Positions 1 to 10,850 of a DNA stretch of 14,899 nt are shown in pieces (position 1 is the stretch's first letter; each line of letters begins with the position of its first letter). The notes under the pieces are model-generated. The model was not told the DNA's origin. It did no database searches and was given only the letters and a program-made list of their open reading frames with translations. A program made the translations under genes and the position numbers. The stretch comes from Hemicentrotus pulcherrimus (Eukaryota; Echinodermata; Echinoidea; Camarodonta; Strongylocentrotidae), in assembly GCA_003118195.1 (NCBI GenBank), contig BEXV01000092.1, positions 410,718-425,616 on the forward strand, in the 5' to 3' direction.

Positions 1-1277
1 TATTTAAAAAAAAAAAAAAAAAAAAAACAGTAGGAAGGATGGGCTCAGGAGGCTTGAGCACATCCATCTTTCTTTGGAACTGGCACTTGATTTTCAGTTT
101 GAGCTGCCCAGCCCTTTAAAATTGATCCATAGGGATAAACACCCCAGTTTAAAAACATTATTCTGCAGCACTTGTATTTACAGCAGATGTAGCACATAAA
201 AGGTATGAGAGGTACAGATTCAGTTCGTCAGGTATATAAACATGTTGCTAATGGTTTTTATTTTTTTTTGCAGAGGAAGAAGCATAACAGTCAATATTGG
301 ATGCATACATTGTCTTGAAACTGTTGATAAATCAATTTTCTCAATCCTGTAGGCTTATTACTTGATCAATCCAGTTCTCGTGGGAAAGGGTAAAGCTACT
401 AAAATTATCATACAAAAGGAAACAACAGGAAAATATATCCATCCCTTTCCTTTCATTAATCTCTCTTTCGTAAGAAAAGATACCGGGGAGGCTATTCCTT
501 ACACCTCTAACATCACAACGCCCTGATCGCAGCGGGCGGAAGGGGGAAGATGCTACTTTCATTCAGGGTACATGCTGTGCCCCTTCCGGCACCCAGCCCT
601 AGAAGTGTGGGTAGAAAACCAGGTGACAGCACACCTAATGAGTTATACCTTTGAGAAGCAAAGGGTTTAATCAGATTTTACACCATTATGATGATTTTTT
701 GTGTGGAATAAATCATAAGCATAACAAATCAAAACCAACAATTTAATATGCAGATGTGTTGGGCAGTTTATATATTTTGTTTTGTTTTAATTGTTTTTTA
801 AATATGTTTTTCTAATTAATGTATTAAATTTCTTTGAATTCAGATTTCATATTTCCAGCTGCTTATTTGAAAATGAAAGGAAAAGAATATAGATCACCAT
901 AATGGTGTAAAAGGAAACAAAAGGATCTTCTGTCACCAACTAAATCATAATTGTTCAAAGAGTTGAAAAGCCACAAAGACCACTGCAATTTCTGTTTATT
1001 ACAATGAGGTGTGACAGCTAGAAGTCTGCCTAAAGATTACTTGCATTTTTAACTTACAAACAGTGCAATAACTTTTTTTTACAAAATCATACTGCAGGGT
1101 GGATATGGAAGTATATTCTGATGCATCATTCATAAAAATTGGTTTGTAAACAATTTGAAATAATCAGTGACATCCTTTCACTATAAAGGTCAGACAATGA
1201 CCATCCTGTATGATTCCCATGATAAAACATAGACAGAGAGAAGAAAAGCAGTATGGAGAAGAGAGAAACACCAACGA

Positions 1278-1297
1278 CAACAACAACAACAACAACA
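1278..1297. repeat. (CAA)n microsatellite
   Basis: Six uninterrupted CAA units followed by a partial one, seen directly. On the minus strand it reads as GTT/TTG and creates the poly-valine stretch of a spurious short frame. Confidence 0.9.
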
Positions 1298-1444
1298 TTA
1301 GAGGAAAGCAGAAATAATTGCATGTATATTTTTTAAAGTAGGTAGTAGAAGTTCCATTCAGAAGAAGAAGATAAACAACAAGAACAATCTGGGATGTCTA
1401 TTGTTTTACAAATATTACTATCTTGGGCCTGGTCTTACAAAGAG

Positions 1445-1470
1445 TTGTGATTGATCCAAATCAATTGCAA
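1445..1470. repeat. imperfect palindrome, 11-bp arms
   Basis: Arms TTGTGATTGAT (1445-1455) and ATCAATTGCAA (1460-1470) are inverted copies with two mismatches around the 4-base spacer CCAA; the inner six pairs are perfect. It may be the core of a dispersed foldback or SINE-like repeat, but I cannot confirm copy number. Confidence 0.55.
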
Positions 1471-1688
1471 GTTTGACAATGAAGAAAGTACACAATAAAG
1501 AATAAAATATAGCATTTCATTTTGATGTTGATCTGTGTATTAATCCACTTGTTTCCTGTTCAGTTACAACCAAGCACTCCAAATAGTTTTTTTTTCTTCA
1601 CAATAACTTACCATCATTTTAATATATTTTAATATAAACTTGAGTAGCTACAATGACAAGGTCACTTCCAACTGACATGGTATATAGA

Positions 1689-1705
1689 AGGTCACTTAAA
1701 GTTCA
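1689..1705 (+). promoter_or_regulatory. DR5 nuclear-receptor element (RAR/RXR-like), candidate
   Basis: Two direct half-sites, AGGTCA and AGTTCA, are separated by exactly five bases, the layout bound by retinoic acid receptor/RXR heterodimers. A third AGGTCA half-site lies 30 bp upstream at 1659-1664, inside a repeated AAGGTCACTT. The match is seen directly; function is inference, and such a site can arise by chance in 15 kb. The nearest identified gene starts 9 kb downstream. Confidence 0.3.
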
Positions 1706-2087
1706 TGATTATTGAGAAAGAAGAAAGAAAGTATCATATTTCTTAGTGCCCTGTTTTTATCCTTCAGCAATTTTCAAATGACACAAGGCCTGATTGCTTA
1801 TGCCTGCTGTTTTTCAAACTATATCCCAAACAACTGAAAAATGGCCCCTGTGCACAAATCTGACATTTTGTGTTCATTATCAAATTCATAAAATTCCAGG
1901 TGGTCTCTTTAAAGATTCATTAACAAAGTAAGGTTCACATGACAGTTTTTAAGTTAAAGTTGTAGTTTGAAACTTCAAGTTATCCTGTAGTTACTGATCA
2001 TGTGGATGCACTCCTGGTTATGAAACGTTTAGTTTAGGAAAAGTTATAAACCGAGAGTGATCTTAAAGTTTGCCTGATAACTACGAG

Positions 2088-2109
2088 CAGTGGGGACCGA
2101 TCCTCACTG
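2088..2109. repeat. small hairpin, 9-bp stem
   Basis: CAGTGGGGA (2088-2096) can pair with TCCTCACTG (2101-2109) over nine base pairs including one G-T wobble, with a CCGA loop. No RNA family was recognised. Confidence 0.45.
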
Positions 2110-2249
2110 GAAGATATGTGCTGTGCGAACGCAATACACTTCAAGATTACACCAACTAGTAGTTAAAATGACTGCTTGTCTGACTTGCAGCTTCAAATTT
2201 ATGATTATTTAAATTCTGTATGAACCCTCCTTTTTTAATGGATCATTGT

Positions 2250-2277
2250 TTACAAAGTTTTAGTTTGTAAAACTTTG
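2250..2277. repeat. double inverted repeat with perfect 10-bp stem
   Basis: CAAAGTTTTA (2253-2262) and TAAAACTTTG (2268-2277) are perfect inverted copies around a 5-base loop. An overlapping alternative pair, TTTACAAA (2250-2257) with TTTGTAAA (2264-2271), is also perfect. The two stems are mutually exclusive. Seen directly; function unknown. Confidence 0.7.
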
Positions 2278-3360
2278 AGATTTTGATGGTCCAGTCACTC
2301 CCATGTGAACATAGTGTAAGAACTCCGAGGCACTTGGGAGAAGAAAACAATCTTGACTTGACCTACGTTCTGATGGCCTGTGGATATCAACAAACTCAGT
2401 TGTTAACAGAAATTGATCGTAATGAAAATTATTTCACACTTCATACGATACTCTAATTCCAGGTCTGGTGCCAAAGGTAATTACAGAAGACATTGTTCTC
2501 CTTCATTACAGTGGAATAGGAGAGAATATTTTGTATTAAAGCATTCAAACGCTCAAGCCACTCATGAAAATGGCTCACCTTTTTGACACCATACCCATTT
2601 CAGTAGTTAATGAAGTTTTATATTTGGTGTCTAACTTTTCTTATAAGGTCAAGTAGCTAGATTACAACAAAACATCTTTTTAAGTAAATCTCTCAATATT
2701 TTTTGGAATCCCTCATACTGAGAGAGGAAAGAAAGAAAACAAAAACTTATTTCAACCACTTCATTTGAGTTCAATTGAAATTTATATCAAGTAAACACAT
2801 TTATCGACAGCAGTGCATTTTTATTTCTATTTTGAAATGAAGTAGAAAAATGAGGCCAAGAAAATATCAGACAATCTGGAGAATTGTTCAAATTCACAAC
2901 TAATATAAAACAAGTTATTTTCAGAGCAGACAGAAATCTAAGATTTCCTTTTCATATAACTCTAATAATCTGACACTTATTTTAGTGCGCTGACAATTAT
3001 TGTAAGATCTGTTGTAGTCAACCCCCCCCCCTGCAGTGCATTGGGGTTATACCATGCTTAAGGGATAATCAAACAGATAGATGGCTCAGAGATTGCACAG
3101 AAAAATGCTTTAATTTAATTTGTCTGGATTACATTCAGACAAATTTCAATCCTTTATTTTTGCAACATTAAACTCCACCTAGTCCAGAAAGAAGGAACAA
3201 GAATTTCAAAATAGACTTTCTAGGTTACTCCTAATCCTTGTCCTGAATCCTCAGACATACACATGAACCTGCTTTGAACCTGACACCTGCTTAACAAATC
3301 TAGGAAAATCTCTTGCGGAAATAGCAGGATTTTCACCCAAAATTGCTACTCTGGGCCATA

Positions 3361-3657
3361 TGAGTTACTGACGTCCTAATCCAAATGGACTAGCGTGGGT
3401 GTGACGTAGATGTGACGTCACAGAACCAGAACCAAAACCACGGACAGCGACTTCTTAAACTGCCTTCATATCTCAGTCTCAATTCTTGTCCCTGTTCACT
3501 GCCCATAACAATTTCAGAGTAAGAATGTCCAAAGGACCTAATAAAGAAAAGGAATGTTTGCTTTTGTAAAAAATGATTTGGACCTGGGCATTTTTTCCAG
3601 GTTATTCTCAAGGACAGCATGACTAGTCCGCTACACATTTGTGACGTCAGCTAACTC
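3361..3657. mobile_element. candidate MITE-like element with terminal inverted repeats
   Basis: The two ends are related in inverted orientation. Reading inward from each side, both contain GAGTTA, then CTGACGTC, then GGACTAG at similar spacing, giving an imperfect terminal inverted repeat of about 30-35 bp. A TA dinucleotide flanks the element on both sides (3359-3360 and 3658-3659), as expected for Tc1/mariner-type target duplication, though TA is common in AT-rich DNA. The roughly 297-bp body has no transposase frame, so it would be non-autonomous. TGACGT motifs occur four times (3369, 3402, 3413 on the left; 3642 on the right). The family is not recognised, and the exact boundaries could be off by a few bases. 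Confidence 0.5.
3413..3420. promoter_or_regulatory. perfect CRE palindrome TGACGTCA
   Basis: This full consensus CREB/ATF palindrome lies inside the left end of the candidate element, with a second copy in the right end at 3642-3649. The pairing with the terminal repeats suggests that these belong to the element rather than to a host promoter. Confidence 0.4.
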
Positions 3658-5255
3658 TAGTATACCCAGAAATTATCAGTGACGATACAGGATAGACTAT
3701 TTCCCCTTTTTGGACAGAATGTGTTTATTTAAAAGGAACAAATTAAGCAAATTTTTGTTTCTTACTCACTAGTAAAACAAAAATGTTATTGCTATTCTGC
3801 TCTGCAGTTTCTGTCAGGATTTTGTTTATTTATATTTAATTGAAAGAAACTAAGCAACATGTCACCATGCAGGCACTTTATAAAACCAATATTATCAGTT
3901 TACACCCATATGATCGTTTATCAAATTACCTTTTTAATGAACAGATATCATAAAGCAGACTGACGGAACCAATTTTACATTGTTAATGATGAATTTGATC
4001 GGTCTTTCTTAAATTTATCTGCTTATAATAGCAATTGATCATAATTTTATAAAATGAATATTTGAATTCAAATTAATAGCTGCAGATTATATGAATGTAC
4101 TTCGAAGGAACAGGGCAGTGTAAGACATGGGAGTGTGCTTTTTCTGTGAGTAAAACATGATCATAACACCAAACCACAATGTTTATAAATCTCTCTCATT
4201 CATGGATCTTTTTGTGTTTTCAGGACTAAATCAATGTAACCCACTTCCTGGATGAAAGATTTATGTTATCCTTACTACCAATAAGAGTAGCATTGAAAAG
4301 GAACATTGTTATCAACATCCTCTATTAGTACCTGTCAATGACTTATTAAGGAAATTTGGGGAGACTTTTGTCATTGTTGTTGTCTGTTTTGTCGTTTTTT
4401 AACCTTGAGGTACCAAACATGAAACTACTGATAAATCAAGAGGTTCAGACATAAGAAACATTGAAAATGTCACTAAAATAGAAACAGAGACTGAAAACAT
4501 TATATTGTCTCAACTTTGTCACAAAGAATAACAAATACAAATCATAAAAGCATAAATCTGCAACTTTATAAAGGTATAGTCCTTTAATAGTTAAAACTTT
4601 GTCTGTGTTGATATGTATGGAGGATTAAGCACTGTAAAAAAGCTCCCAATAAAACAAAGAACAAAAATATCATGTCATTATTGTACTTTTTCATAAATAC
4701 TAGACTAAGAGTGATCATTTGGGGATTTTGGGCTCTTCTCATTTAGGTGGGCAGGAATGGGAAACCATGTTTGTTGTTTTAGTCATGAAATTGATTCATG
4801 ACTGATAGTAAAGGAAGAACTTGCATGCAGCTATGTCAGGAGTCACATACCTCCCGGATAGCTCATGATTAAAGCAACTCTCATCACAGAGGATGCGCTA
4901 TACACGATTAAAAGGAAAACCCTCTATGAGCAACCCAGACGGTCATAGCCCACGTATTACCTACTAACCGATCCAACTGAATTAACCAATGCAGGGATCA
5001 CTTTCTTAACATCGCACGCACAACTTATCTCTTTACTCCATCTCCACAGGGAAAAATTCAGCATGCTGTGAGTTATTTGTAGTCTCCCAAATGAGACAAT
5101 CAGCGTGCAAAACAAGGGAAGCACATAAAAAACAAATAATTTGATTTCTGTCCACCAATTCCATCTTATCACGTTTGTGGTATTTTTAAAACGTGTTTGA
5201 TATCTAAAAGTATCCTGGGCTGTTGTCCAGTTTCCCAGACTGGTCTGAAAGCATG

Positions 5256-5277
5256 GAGAGAGAGAGAGAGAGAGAGA
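5256..5277. repeat. (GA)11 microsatellite
   Basis: Eleven uninterrupted GA dinucleotides, seen directly, at the left edge of a patch of higher GC content. Confidence 0.92.
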
Positions 5278-7535
5278 TCAGCACTTGGCTTTGTCTTTGG
5301 CTTTTACTGACCGACATCCTGCCGTGTAGCCGATCAGAGAGTTAGGTGACCGGTAAAAGGGCTTGTTTGCCGCCTTCCCTAGGTGACTAATAATCAGGCA
5401 GGGGTATAATCAGCCACCCCCTCTCCCAAAGTTTCATGGAAAAGCTTCATTGATTGGCCATTCAACTTCTGTTTGAATATTCATCTAGAATCATATCAAT
5501 ACATAATTTGGATTTAGATATGTATATGTTCTTGAATTTGATTTTGTGTCTTTATAAAAAAAAAATCTAATCCCTAAGACTAAGAAATAAATCAAATAAC
5601 AGGATGATTATTCATTGAAAAATAAAATTATGAAATGTTTATGTATCTGCAGCTTTTCTAGACAGATAATAAGTGAATTACAAATTGGTATTGATAATTT
5701 AAAAAATAAACAAGACTATGGCCTTTATTTTGGCTTATTTATTACTAATAATTGTAAAATTATGTGACATTTATAGGATTATTTGTATTTCACACATTTA
5801 TGTCTCCATCTGTTAAAAGCATGCTTTCATCTGAATTAATAGTGTTATTGTAATAAGGTTCATGAAATAACACAGAATGTTTCAACGTCCATGTGGTTAT
5901 ACAATGTTTTACCAATCTCTAAACACCTGCTATGAAATTATGATTTCAAACATCAGATGGAATTCAAGGAATGCAAAATATGTTAATGCATTCTCTTTCA
6001 CTTCACAAGGTATGTATATTACCGTCGCCATCCTTAAAGAAATTTGGGAAATAAATGGTATCCTCCAGACAATTATTTAAAAGAATATTTTTCAGAGTTG
6101 GTATTTGGCAATTTCTCTGTTTCTTTTATAATCCCCAAGCAACTCTAAAAGTCAAGGGGAAGTGGAGGGTTTCTTTTACGACCATGCACTTTTTAAAGAC
6201 AATGCTAGGACGTTTTAATACAGCAACAATGCCAAGAATGTCTGACCTGACCTGGCTGGCAAGCAACAAGTTCGTCTTCAGAAAGTATATTTTTCCTTCT
6301 CTCGGCATGAAAAGAGCCAAATTATGAATGGCTTGCTGGAGAATATAGCAACTGTTTCTCTAAATAACAATTTTGACTGCTTGAACCCTGAAACACGAAT
6401 GACTTCTTGATACCAACACTTTTCTTTCACAAGCCTACACCCTTTAATTGGCAATGCCCTCAAAACACAATCAATCATGAAAGTTTGTGAACACGATAAT
6501 TCATTATTCACAAGTTTTGACAAGTCAATCTTTTTAGATGGATAAAAAATATTATGAATGTTCTTCCTTCTCCATTTTATGTGGGGAAGAATTATAAATG
6601 ATTCCGCAATAGATGTGATATCTCTTTAGGGTCAATAACCATTCACTTAAGTCACAAATTAATGACCAAAGCACACATATAGAATCATGATTCACTTCAT
6701 CACAATGGCACTATAAACCCTTATATTATCATAACCTCTTTTAACTCCCGCTAATCAATCAATGTCTACTTGACTGACAACAAGTGATAAATAAACAGTG
6801 CTTTAATTTCAAAAAAGCATTAGAATGGATAAACCGTTTTGAGAAAAAATGTCTCTACCCACCACATGACTTTTTGATTTCATTCTAGTACTTCTCTGTA
6901 TGCATGGAAGGAATGTGGCTTTTCAAGACATTAGCAAATACTTTATTTATCTCTCTTATCCTGATGTCAAATGCGTGTCAATATGTGTTAGATTGTGCAC
7001 ATCCGCACATTAATCATGTCTTAGTCTCACTGTCGGCAAACTATCCATAAAAGATCTGTAGCTTTATTTTTCAAATATGCTTATCTATCAATTTTGAAAT
7101 GATTAGGCTATTTTGTAATCATAAAACTTGCTGAATTAATTAATCATAAGAGGGAATATCTTGCATCCACAAAAATATATGATAGTAAATTAATGTAAAA
7201 GGGACAAAATCACCATGTCTCTATGATAGAGTCTAATGAATTAGAGTAAAACATGTTGCTTTGTAATCCTATATTGTTAAAAATTATAGTCATCAATAGA
7301 AGTGAATCCGGTTTCATTATTGTAAAATTTAAACAAAATTATACCAAAAAAATTAAGTACCTTATTTTCCCCTCAATTAAAGATATTGTAATACCAAACC
7401 CAGACTTCATCCTCCACTGCTCCATCTTAGAGATATATGTTTACAGAAATGAGAAAGGATAGTATTTCTTTTCAAAAATTTGAAAGGGGGCATCAGGACC
7501 ATAATAAGGGGCATAATTTTTTTATTTTTTTTTTG

Positions 7536-7536
7536 N
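7536..7536. other. undetermined base (N)
   Basis: The single ambiguous base in the window follows a long T-rich run, where base calling tends to fail. Any frame read through it is unreliable. Confidence 0.95.
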
Positions 7537-8417
7537 TTACCCTAAATCTTCCACTGAGCCATGCTGTCTTGCATAATAATCACATACTATCATCAAGAGG
7601 GGATGATCGAGATGTTGGAACATTCACTGATGACGTGATTCGGCAATGAATGTGACTATTATAACCTTCCTGCATTATGGTCAGGAATCCTTAACCTTTG
7701 ATGAACATCTGTGTCATATCATAGTGTTTGGAATGGAGCCATCTTCATCAATGAGTCAGGAGGTACCGGAAACAAGGCAACAACACATAAAACAAAGAAC
7801 TTTCATGATTAGAAAGACAAGGGGGAATTATGTGCTTCTGATTTTAAAAACTATAAGCACTGTGAAAAGGCACAATGAAGAGTTGAACTAGGGATATTTT
7901 CTATAACATGAACTTTTGTGGCTTAAAATAGATGAGATGCCCCATCAAAAATCCGTCAATGAGACAAATGGGAGTGGATGGGAGAGGTGATGACAAAATG
8001 TGCAGTTATCAAAAGGATATTGGAAGAGAGAGAGTCAATATTATATTGGAAACTTGCAATTTTTTAAATATAAAATAAAATAAAATAGATAAATAACACT
8101 AACTTTGCTTGAAGGAAATATCTATTTTTACTATGAAATGAAAGTGATTGAGCCATTGTTTAAAAGCCACAGAAGAAAATTTAAAGGAAACTGAATATCA
8201 TGAAGTATATATTAACTTTCTACTTTTTTCATTTGTTTTCTTCATCTATTTGGTAGATACAAAAATGACCACAATAATCCAAAGGCCAAAGAATTGATAT
8301 TAGGAGATGATTCTGGAGTAATTTTACCTAGGTGTTTTTTTTTTTGTGGTGACTTTGTAATTTTGCAAAATCACATCCGAAATATACTTTGCCAACAGTA
8401 TCCAAAAGATGACATTG

Positions 8418-8431
8418 GTCGCCCTAGCAAC
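8418..8431. promoter_or_regulatory. RFX X-box motif, candidate
   Basis: The 14 bases GTCGCCCTAGCAAC fit the X-box consensus GTNRCC, two bases, RGYAAC, with no mismatch. The symmetry extends outward to TGGT...ACCA over 18 bp (8416-8433). RFX factors bind this site, often near start sites of cilium genes. No gene start is identified beside it here, so it could be a distal element, part of a dispersed repeat, or chance. Confidence 0.45.
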
Positions 8432-9037
8432 CATGATTTTACTTCTGCACGTATGAGTAGACCACCCTCCCCTCCGAGAACGCAGGGAGATGCCATAAAT
8501 CCCAATTAGCCTCTGTCCATGGCAAAGGCTAAGGGCAGACCTCAGATACACTATAGAGCTGTCTCAACAAGGCTCAAGCAAAGTTATAAAACCACAGCCA
8601 GGGTTACAAAAATGTTTCCTCAAGTCCACATTCTTTCCTTGCAGTAAGTAATTCAAGCCACAAATGACAACTCTTTAAGGTGATGAGAGGTTATTCTGGC
8701 CACGGAAACTATTTGTAAAGATCTTTGCTAATGGAGAATTGCATTTCTTCTGGGTAAGGTTAGTTTTGGCTTCCTGTCATCAGCAAAAATGAAACCAACA
8801 AGGCATCCTACAACCACACGTTGTTTGTTTATGCACGAACCCTATACTTCAACATTCCATGGATCATGAAAACTTATTCCTATATTAGGTTATTTTTTTA
8901 TTTGGAGGATTAAAAGGGCTAAGGATAAAAGATCAAAGGTAAAACTCGTTTATCTTGATTTCTTTGAATATTTGATCAATCATCTTTGCCTTCATAAAAG
9001 AAAATAAAAGTTGAATCCTAAAGGATGGTATTATCTA

Positions 9038-9051
9038 CTTAGGGCCCTAAG
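9038..9051. repeat. perfect 14-bp palindrome
   Basis: CTTAGGGCCCTAAG equals its own reverse complement. Role unknown. Confidence 0.7.
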
Positions 9052-9677
9052 GGCTTAAATTAAAATGATCCAAATTACGTCTTCATCTCACTCAAACTCT
9101 TTAGAAATTAGTATTCTTAGTAAATGTTCAGAAAGTAGTAGTCATCAAAACAATATGACTGAAATGATTAAAAGCTGAAATTAGTGTTGGGGGGGGGGGT
9201 ATTTTCTAAAATTTGGATTTCATGTTCTGGATATGAAATTTGAGGAATGATGCCATATAATCACCTAAACTGTCATATTTTCAAGGAAAAATTTCAGCTG
9301 ATAAAAAAAATATTGTTTATTCATTGATGTTCAACACACTTTGGATGAATATTTCATCATACCCCAAAATTGTACATCAGCTTCATATTGCTTCCTTGCG
9401 TAACAAACTGGAAGGAACTGCGCAAGAAAGTAACCGCAGAATCAAAATTTAATTTTCCTGGCCAATTTTCACATGGTTGGAATGCATCCAAAAGCATTTT
9501 TAGCAGAAGTCTACTTAGACAGATAGAGCATGTTATGGTGAATTGTAAACATAAGATAGTAAAATTTTCAATAAGTGTCTAGACAACTGCAAGTCAATTT
9601 GCTTGTCAATTGTTTGAAGTTTGAAAATAAAATCAACCATGTCTGTTTATCTCCCAGACCTATTCTAATCATATCAT

Positions 9678-9712
9678 AAATAATACCAAATATCATTAAA
9701 ATAATACCAAAT
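9678..9712. repeat. direct repeat, two 14-bp copies
   Basis: AAATAATACCAAAT occurs exactly at 9678-9691 and 9699-9712, a 21-bp period, suggesting a local duplication. Confidence 0.75.
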
Positions 9713-9812
9713 TGCAAAACTGGCAAATGTCTCCTTCTTTTGCTCGAGACAATTGATAACACCAAGACCCCTATAAACCAGGACTAGACATTGGAGCTCC
9801 ATCTCCTCCTAA

Positions 9813-9833
9813 TTCTACCAAGGTTCTACCAAG
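9813..9833. repeat. near-tandem 10-bp duplication
   Basis: TTCTACCAAG occurs twice (9813-9822, 9824-9833) with one G between, giving an 11-bp period. Confidence 0.75.
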
Positions 9834-10330
9834 ATACACCATGGCCTCCTTTATTAAATTGAAAGGGTCAGCATCCAGTCACTAATATCCCCAAGACACT
9901 AAAAATACACAGATTAGGACCAGACAATCGCAAGCAAGCAGACCAGACATTCCGACTACCTTGTTCATGTTATTGGTTCAAGTTTTGGTTAGAATGGTTT
10001 GTCTTGCTGAAAGCACGTGTGGATCGCTCTCTGTCACAGGAAAGGTGCAAATACTACACCAGCATTTCCGTTTGTTGTCCGTCAACCCTTTCATGACTTT
10101 CAGAACATTGTACTACTAGTCTTGGCATGCAGACCTTACCCTGCATACATAAGGCAAAGCCTATGTTTTTTCCTCAAAATAAAGACTATGTTTGAAAATT
10201 TAAGTAATAATACTGATATAATCTTTAATTACAACTTTTACACCCTCTTCCTCCGCTGCTTGCCATAGGATCGTAGGCGGTGCATTTTCAGGAATTCTCT
10301 TGATGCCTGAGAGGGATTTTTGGCAATCCG

Positions 10331-10723
10331 TAAGGAACATTCGTTAGCAATGCGGAGAGAAAGAGACAGATTTGGTGGAGAGATAGGGATATAGCTTTAC
10401 TCCTTGACCATGGAGTCTGTCTATACAGAGCACAGCCCACACATTACAAGGCCGTTCAATCGTTTTCCCTCCCTCTGCAGGAAGTACGGACATACGCACG
10501 AATCCGAGCATACTCCAAGGGGTAAAACTGCCTGTGGTGAGAACACAGACGGGGAGGGTGTGTCAGTGGTTGAACGGCAAACTCAGTGACTGTAAAATGA
10601 GGATAAATAGAGAAGAATGTCTGCAGTTGGTCAACAGTTTGCTAGGAGCAGCCAACCAGCTTTCAGCACAAGAGTGAAAACTCATTCAGAAGTAACATTA
10701 CTCACGCAACTTTTACAAGGAGC
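10331..10723 (+). promoter_or_regulatory. upstream region of the TIMP-like gene, candidate proximal enhancer
   Basis: This stretch just upstream of the TATA box is richer in G+C than most of the window and has no credible reading frame. It contains several GATA cores (around 10381, 10389 and 10604) and a 9-bp inverted pair, GCCGTTCAA (10451-10459) with TTGAACGGC (10570-10578), the arms of which carry the AACGG MYB-type core. Position and composition make it the most likely place for proximal control elements; none is demonstrated. Confidence 0.35.
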
Positions 10724-10761
10724 TATAAAGGACAATTGCCATCAGGGTAGCAGATCAATTC
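10724..10761 (+). promoter_or_regulatory. core promoter: TATA box and initiator
   Basis: TATAAA at 10724-10729 is followed by TCAATTC at 10755-10761, which matches the initiator pattern YYANWYY at every position. Its A (10757) lies 33 bases after the first T of the TATA box, within the usual range. This places transcription start near 10757 and gives a 5' UTR of about 94 bases with no upstream ATG before the coding start. The motifs are seen directly; use as a promoter is inference from position. Confidence 0.6.
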
Positions 10762-10850
10762 AGCTCTAAGCATCTCACAGCATTGTACTTCAACAAGGTC
10801 ACTTCTTAAAAACTTGGATCTATCATATTCTTCTCAACGATTTAATAATT
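10757..10850 (+). other. predicted 5' UTR of the TIMP-like gene
   Basis: This runs from the predicted initiator A to the start codon. It has no ATG, so scanning would reach 10851 first. The start has A at -3 and G at +4, a favourable context. Confidence 0.5.

Larger units (their letters stand above)
1..3360. other. noncoding AT-rich stretch, no gene recognised
   Basis: No open frame here is long or protein-like enough to call; the longest are under 75 codons and resemble no family I know. It starts with a run of 22 A (6-27) and carries a (CAA)n tract, a C10 run (3022-3031), several hairpins and a DR5 motif, listed separately. A patch at about 470-610 is clearly richer in G+C than its surroundings but gives no recognisable protein or RNA gene. 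Intergenic or large-intron sequence are both possible. Confidence 0.7.
3658..8400. other. noncoding AT-rich stretch, no gene recognised
   Basis: No gene is supported. The short open frames (for example 6055-6327 plus and 6278-6523 minus) overlap one another on opposite strands, lack domain-like composition and show no splice pattern joining them into a longer product. Two patches are visibly less AT-rich, at about 4840-5060 and 5280-5440. The latter contains an inverted CCAAT box in GATTGGCC and two copies of TAGGTGAC. Such islands could be cis-regulatory modules, which is inference only. Confidence 0.65.
8432..10330. other. noncoding stretch, no gene recognised
   Basis: No coding region is supported. 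It contains a G11 run (9189-9199), a 14-bp perfect palindrome (9038-9051), and two short direct-repeat pairs (9678-9712 and 9813-9833). The sequence from about 9780 to 10000 is less AT-rich than its surroundings but has no good reading frame. Confidence 0.65.

Noticed and set aside
341..562. 73-codon minus-strand frame in a higher-GC patch
   Set aside because: Considered as an exon or retroelement remnant, but no motif of either is present.
3390..3638. 82-codon minus-strand open frame
   Set aside because: It lies wholly within the candidate terminal-inverted-repeat element, resembles no transposase and has low-complexity W-F repeats derived from an AACCAG-like DNA repeat.
6055..6523. Overlapping frames of 64-90 codons on both strands
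   Set aside because: No recognisable domain, no convincing splice sites linking them, and coding on both strands at once is implausible.
8294..8551. Short frames on both strands around the X-box
   Set aside because: They overlap on opposite strands, include a poly-T-encoded Phe run and have no family resemblance.
10404..10589. 61-codon plus frame upstream of the TIMP-like gene, considered as an additional 5' exon
   Set aside because: It lies upstream of a good TATA box and initiator, has no donor joining it to exon 1, and exon 1 already holds a complete signal peptide.
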